A DNA stretch of 64,000 nt from Streptomyces noursei (GTDB lineage: Bacteria; Actinomycetota; Actinomycetes; Streptomycetales; Streptomycetaceae): assembly GCF_001646665.1 (NCBI RefSeq), contig NZ_LWBU01000347.1, positions 12,530 through 76,529 on the forward strand, in the 5' to 3' direction. Below the pieces are notes generated by a model that saw nothing but the letters and a program-made list of their open reading frames with translations, was not told the origin of the DNA and did not search any database. The stretch's first letter is position 1. Every line of letters starts with the position of its first letter. Below, piece by piece: positions 60,193-64,000 of this stretch. The translations under genes were made by a program, and so were the position numbers.

Positions 60193-60264
60193 AATTGCCC
60201 CCTCTCCGGCAGGTATTGCCGTCAGGAATCGTGTTCACCCTAGGGGTGGCGTACGCGCCCGGTG

Positions 60265-60288
60265 GCTATTCGCCGGGGATTGAATAGC
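60265..60288. promoter_or_regulatory. Inverted repeat between the TIR and XRE genes, candidate operator
   Basis: GCTATTC-N10-GAATAGC is a perfect 7-bp dyad in the 124-base divergent region, 28 bases before the XRE gene start. It is the probable binding site of the divergent XRE regulator. Confidence 0.45.
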
Positions 60289-60316
60289 GGCCGCGCGGCT
60301 CCGTACGCTGACTGGT

Positions 60317-61504
60317 ATGGACCCGGTGGAGGACGCGGCAGGGACGGTCCCGGCAGGGGCATCGGCCGGCACCCGTCTGCCACCGGGCGACTTCGGCGTC
60401 GTCCTGGCCACGCTCCGGGCACGCCGGGGCTGGAGCGTGCGCGAGGTGGCCCGGCGCGCGAACGTGTCCGAAGGGCAGATCTGCAATCTGGAGAGCGGGC
60501 TGCGCAACCCGACGCCCGCCGTGGCGGCGGCGTGCGACGCGGCCTTCGGCACCGGCGGGGAACTCGTCGAGCTGGCCGGGGCCGGCCGTCGCGGCGCCCG
60601 CGCCGAGGCCGTCGTGGAGGCGGGCCCCGTGGTCGCCGGATACGAGCGGGTCCTGCGGGAGTTGAAGGACATCGGCAGATCGACCGGGCCGACGTTCGTC
60701 ACCGCTTCGATGAAGTCGATCACGCGGATCCTCACGGACGCCGGTTCGCACGCCGTCGGCGAGCAGCGTGCCGAGATCTGGCTGCTGGCATCGAGGTTCG
60801 CCGAATACACGGGGTGGATGGCGCAAGAGGCGGGAAATCCCGCGGAGGCACTGCGCTGGACGAGCCTCGCTGTCCGCTGGGGCGCGCACGGCGGGGACGA
60901 AACGGTGGCCGCGTACGCCCTGGTCCGCAAGGCGTTCATCGCCCAGCACCGCGGTGACACCGGTGCGGTGATCCGTTTCGCCGACCAGGCGGCCGGGCAC
61001 CCGGCGGCCACCCCGGTGATCCGCGCGCACGCCGCACGACGCGCGGCCCAGGGGCATGCGCGCCGTGGCGACGCGGGGGCCTGCCGGGAGGCGCTGGAGC
61101 GGTTCACGATCCACGCCGCCGAGGCCGTCGGCGACCGGACCCCTCCGTGGGGCCCGCGCATCGAGAACGGCAACTCCCGCCTCATCGAGGCCTCCTGCCT
61201 GCTCGGCCTCCACCGCTTCGAGCCGGCCGCCGACCTCTTCGCCACCGAACTCCGGGCGGCCGCCCCGGCGGACGGCAACTCCCGGGCCCGCTTCGCGATT
61301 CGCCAGGCGACGGCCCTCGCCGGCGCCGGCCGCCTCGACGACGCCTGCCAGGTCGTCGAGGCCGCGCTGCCCGTGATCAGACGCATCGACTCGGCCACCA
61401 CCCGCGCGGAGCTGGCCCGTTTCGTCGAGCACGCCCGCGCCCGGCGACCCGCCCGGGGCCAACTCGCCCTCATCGAAGCCTCGGCCGCCCTCGCGGCCGG
61501 CTGA
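60317..61504 (+). CDS. XRE-family regulator with TPR-like C-terminal region
   Basis: 395 residues. The XRE HTH lies at about 25-80 (FGVVLATLRARRGWSVREVA, ANVSEGQICNLESGLRNPTP). The remaining 300 residues are helical and TPR-like (FAEYTGWMAQEAGNPAEAL, GHARRGDAGACREALERF), as in many Streptomyces regulators whose helical half binds peptides or ligands. It is divergent from the TIR cassette and next to the GCTATTC dyad, so it is the likely controller of that cassette. Confidence 0.82.
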   Translation: MDPVEDAAGTVPAGASAGTRLPPGDFGVVLATLRARRGWSVREVARRANVSEGQICNLESGLRNPTPAVAAACDAAFGTGGELVELAGAGRRGARAEAVVEAGPVVAGYERVLRELKDIGRSTGPTFVTASMKSITRILTDAGSHAVGEQRAEIWLLASRFAEYTGWMAQEAGNPAEALRWTSLAVRWGAHGGDETVAAYALVRKAFIAQHRGDTGAVIRFADQAAGHPAATPVIRAHAARRAAQGHARRGDAGACREALERFTIHAAEAVGDRTPPWGPRIENGNSRLIEASCLLGLHRFEPAADLFATELRAAAPADGNSRARFAIRQATALAGAGRLDDACQVVEAALPVIRRIDSATTRAELARFVEHARARRPARGQLALIEASAALAAG

Positions 61505-61593
61505 CGGTCACGAGGCGCCCTGCCGGGGCGACGGGTCGGCGGACCCACGCCGGCGCGGCCCGCCCGCGGCCAGGCGATCAGAAGAACAGCAGG

Positions 61594-62919
61594 TCAGGCA
61601 CCCTTTGCCGCAGGCTCCAGAATCGCCACGCACTCCACGTGGTGGGTCATCGGGAACAGGTCGAACGCCCGCAGCGTGCGCACCCGGTAGCCCACCTCCG
61701 CGAAGTACGCGATGTCACGGGCCAGGGCGGCCGGGTCGCAGGCGACGTACGCGATCCTCCGCGCACCCAGGCCGGCCAGGTGCTTGACGGTCTGCTTGCC
61801 GGCGCCCGCCCGCGGGGGGTCCAGGACGACGAGGTCGACCTCGGTGATGCCCGTGCGCGGGAGGGCCTGCTCGACCTTGCCCTGCTCGATGCGGACGCGG
61901 TCGAAGTGCTCCAGGTTGTGGCGGGCGTCCTCCACCGCGCGCTTGCCCGACTCGATGCCGAGGACCGCGCCCTTGTCGCCCACCCGGTCGGCGAGCGCGC
62001 CCGCGAAGAGGCCCGCGCCGCAGTAGAGGTCCAGGGCGGTGTCGCCCTTGCGGGGCAGGAGGCCCTGCATCACGGCGCGCACCAGGGTGTCGGCGGCCTG
62101 CGGGTGGACCTGCCAGAAGCCGCCGTTGCCGACGCGGTAGGTGCGGTCGTCGGCGCGCTCCCGTACGAACGGGCGGCCGTGCACGCGGTGCACTCCCCCG
62201 TCCTCGGCGACCCGCAGCACGGAGACCGGCCGGTTCAGCTCCACCAGGGGCAGGCGTGCTCCCGGGCGGGGCGTGAGGACGACCTGGCGGTCCTGCGAAC
62301 CGCTCGCGGCGATCGCGTCCACCGACTCCATGCCCGACCAGTCGCGCTGCTCGATGCCCAGTTCGCTGACGCCCGGCGCGGCGATCAGGCAGCGGTCGAT
62401 CGGCTGGACGTCGTGCGAGCGGTGCTTGCGCAGCCCGGCGTGGCCGTCGGCGTCCACGGCGTACTGGACGCGGGTGCGCCAGGCGGGGACCTCGCCGGCC
62501 GGGACCTTGTCGCCCTCGGCCGGCATGACCGTGCCGTCCCAGCCGGCCTCCTCGGGCGTCAGGCCGGCGAGCCGCTGGAGCTGCTCGGCGACGACCTCGC
62601 CCTTCAGCCGGCGCTGGGCACCGGGCTTGGCGTGCTGCCAGTCGCAGCCGCCGCACTTGCCGGGGCCGGCGTACGGGCAGGGCGCCTCGACCCGGTCCTT
62701 GGAGGCCTCCAGGACGCGCACGGCGTCCGCGCGCAGGAAGCGGGAGTCCTCGTTGCCCTCCGTGACGCGCACGACGACCTTCTCGCCGGGCAGCGCGTGC
62801 CGGACGAACAGGACGCGGCCCTCGCCGGTGCGGGCGATGCAGTGGCCGCCATGCGCGACGGGGCCGACCTCGACCTCGTACTCGACCCCGACGAGGGAGG
62901 ACTCGGGTGCGTTCTGCAT
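61594..62919 (-). CDS. TrmA/RumA-family RNA (uracil-5-)-methyltransferase
   Basis: 441 residues. An N-terminal TRAM domain (about 8-70) is followed by iron-sulfur cysteines Cys81, Cys89 and Cys92 (CPYAGPGKCGGC) and a SAM-binding methyltransferase core (LDLYCGAGLFAGALA, VVLDPPRAGAGKQ). The catalytic cysteine is in VACDPAALARD. It methylates a uridine in rRNA or tRNA. It is downstream of the permease gene on the same strand, a common Streptomyces arrangement. Confidence 0.9.
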   Translation of the reverse strand: MQNAPESSLVGVEYEVEVGPVAHGGHCIARTGEGRVLFVRHALPGEKVVVRVTEGNEDSRFLRADAVRVLEASKDRVEAPCPYAGPGKCGGCDWQHAKPGAQRRLKGEVVAEQLQRLAGLTPEEAGWDGTVMPAEGDKVPAGEVPAWRTRVQYAVDADGHAGLRKHRSHDVQPIDRCLIAAPGVSELGIEQRDWSGMESVDAIAASGSQDRQVVLTPRPGARLPLVELNRPVSVLRVAEDGGVHRVHGRPFVRERADDRTYRVGNGGFWQVHPQAADTLVRAVMQGLLPRKGDTALDLYCGAGLFAGALADRVGDKGAVLGIESGKRAVEDARHNLEHFDRVRIEQGKVEQALPRTGITEVDLVVLDPPRAGAGKQTVKHLAGLGARRIAYVACDPAALARDIAYFAEVGYRVRTLRAFDLFPMTHHVECVAILEPAAKGA

Positions 62920-62988
62920 GTGGGGGTGACTCCAAGGGCTAGGGGGCTGCCAGGCGGCGGCAGCCCTCCAGTCTACGTGCCCGCGGGG

Positions 62989-64000
62989 TCAGCTCTTCGC
63001 CGTCGGGTCCTTGGGGCGCTCCACGGCGGGGCCGCGGCGCACCGAACCGGGCGCAGTCCACTCCTGGCGCTTCTTCGCCCGCTTCTTCGCGAGCTCGGAG
63101 GACTGGAGCTGGTACGGCACGGAGGTGACCATCACGCCCGGGGTGAACAGGAGGCGGCCCTTGAGGCGCAGGGCGCTCTGGTTGTGCAGCAGGTGCTCGT
63201 ACCAGTGGCCGACCACGTACTCCGGGATGATCACGCTGACGGCGTCGCGCGGGCTCTCGCGGCGGATGTTCTTGACGTACTCGATGACCGGGCGGGTGAC
63301 CTCCCGGTACGGGGAGTCGAGGATCTTCAGCGGGACGTTGATGCCGCGCCGTTCCCACTCCTCCTTGAGCGCCTTGGTCTCGGCCGGGTCGACGTTGATG
63401 CTGAGCGCCTCCAGCTTGTCGGAGCGCATCAGCCGGGCGTAGGCGACGGCCCGCAGTGTGGGCCGGTGGACCTTGGAGACCAGGACGATGGAGTGGACGC
63501 GGGACGGCCGCACGGTGTCGTCGCTCGGCTCGTCGGGCGCGGCGATCTCGTCGGCCACCCGGTCGTAGTGCTTACGGATCGCGGTCATCGTCCCGTAGAA
63601 GATGACCATGCCCAGCAGGGCGACCCAGGCGCCGTGGGTGAACTTCGTCGCGAGGACGACGACCAGGACGAGGCCGGTGAAGAACGCGCCGAAGGTGTTG
63701 ATCGCGCGGGAGCGGATCATGCGGCGCCGGCGGGCGGGGTCGTGCTCGGTCCGCAGGTGGCGGTTCCAGTGCCGCACCATGCCGGTCTGGCTGAGGGTGA
63801 AGGAGACGAACACGCCCACGATGTACAGCTGGATCAGCTTGGTGGAGTCCGCCCCGTACAGCCACACCAGGAGCATGGCGGCGCCGGCGAGGAGCACGAT
63901 GCCGTTGGAGAAGGCGAGCCGGTCGCCGCGGGTGTGCAGCTGGCGCGGCAGGTAGCGGTCCTGGGCGAGGATCGAGCCGAGGAGCGGGAAGCCGTTGTAC
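62989..64000 (-). CDS. APC-superfamily amino acid permease, C-terminal part
   Basis: The gene runs off the right edge, so its N-terminus is missing. The visible 336 residues hold about six transmembrane segments (the first seen are YNGFPLLGSILAQDRYLPRQ and LLAGAAMLLVWLYG) and a long cytoplasmic C-terminal domain (IVLVSKVHRPTLRAVAYARL, SPYREVTRPVIEYV). This is the layout of the large APC/KUP-like permeases of actinobacteria. The substrate is unknown. Confidence 0.85.
   Translation of the reverse strand, partial: YNGFPLLGSILAQDRYLPRQLHTRGDRLAFSNGIVLLAGAAMLLVWLYGADSTKLIQLYIVGVFVSFTLSQTGMVRHWNRHLRTEHDPARRRRMIRSRAINTFGAFFTGLVLVVVLATKFTHGAWVALLGMVIFYGTMTAIRKHYDRVADEIAAPDEPSDDTVRPSRVHSIVLVSKVHRPTLRAVAYARLMRSDKLEALSINVDPAETKALKEEWERRGINVPLKILDSPYREVTRPVIEYVKNIRRESPRDAVSVIIPEYVVGHWYEHLLHNQSALRLKGRLLFTPGVMVTSVPYQLQSSELAKKRAKKRQEWTAPGSVRRGPAVERPKDPTAKS

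Overview
The window is chromosomal DNA from a high-GC actinomycete, almost certainly a Streptomyces. Third codon positions are nearly all G or C, GTG starts are frequent, many neighbouring genes overlap as ATGA or GTGA, and the gene content (ECF sigma K with anti-sigma, streptothricin acetyltransferase, STAND-WD40 proteins, DmdR-type iron box) fits that genus. I saw no tRNA, rRNA, CRISPR array or complete insertion sequence.

Region 1 (1-7.6 kb) is a small metabolic island. A DegT-type aminotransferase and two coupled amidohydrolase-fold genes, the second apparently without its metal ligands, run leftward. A winged-helix regulator, a dipeptide-epimerase-like enolase-superfamily enzyme and a membrane acyltransferase run rightward. 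A 20-bp repeat lies in front of both arms. A tyrosine phosphatase follows.

Region 2 (7.7-36.5 kb) is a streptothricin (nourseothricin) biosynthetic cluster. The leftward operon, read from 16.6 kb down to 7.7 kb, holds a carbamoyltransferase, a T-C protein, a stand-alone A domain and an asymmetric ABC exporter. A regulator and four or five GTACAAC elements lie at 16.6-18.1 kb. The rightward operons hold lysine 2,3-aminomutase, a capreomycidine-type PLP cyclase, an A-T protein, an arginine hydroxylase, a GNAT-like protein, a fused sugar oxidoreductase/epimerase, a deacetylase, an ATP-grasp enzyme and a glycosyltransferase. Next come a leftward CocE hydrolase, a second stand-alone A domain, a phosphotransferase, an alpha/beta hydrolase, a deoxyribosyltransferase-like protein and the convergent resistance acetyltransferase nat. 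Together they can account for beta-lysine, streptolidine and carbamoyl-gulosamine, their assembly, export and self-protection.

Region 3 (36.6-52.9 kb) is mostly conserved or housekeeping. It has an HD hydrolase, a GlxA-type regulator, a sigma K module (sulfite-oxidase-like molybdoenzyme, fasciclin lipoprotein, SigK, RskA) with a matched pair of divergent promoters, a LysR/reductase pair, a GH15 enzyme, an MFS pump, and an iron-siderophore uptake operon under an iron box.

Region 4 (53.0-61.5 kb) is the most unusual part: a four-gene leftward cassette encoding a TIR protein, a pseudokinase with a beta-propeller, a small helical protein and a STAND NTPase with 14 WD40 repeats. A divergent XRE regulator adjoins it. 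Three of the four proteins share a short motif (GG..[YF].A[GA]RD), C-terminal in the putative effectors and N-terminal in the STAND receptor. This layout suggests an NLR-like immune or cell-death system using amyloid-type signalling. The window ends in an RNA uracil methyltransferase and a truncated APC-family permease.
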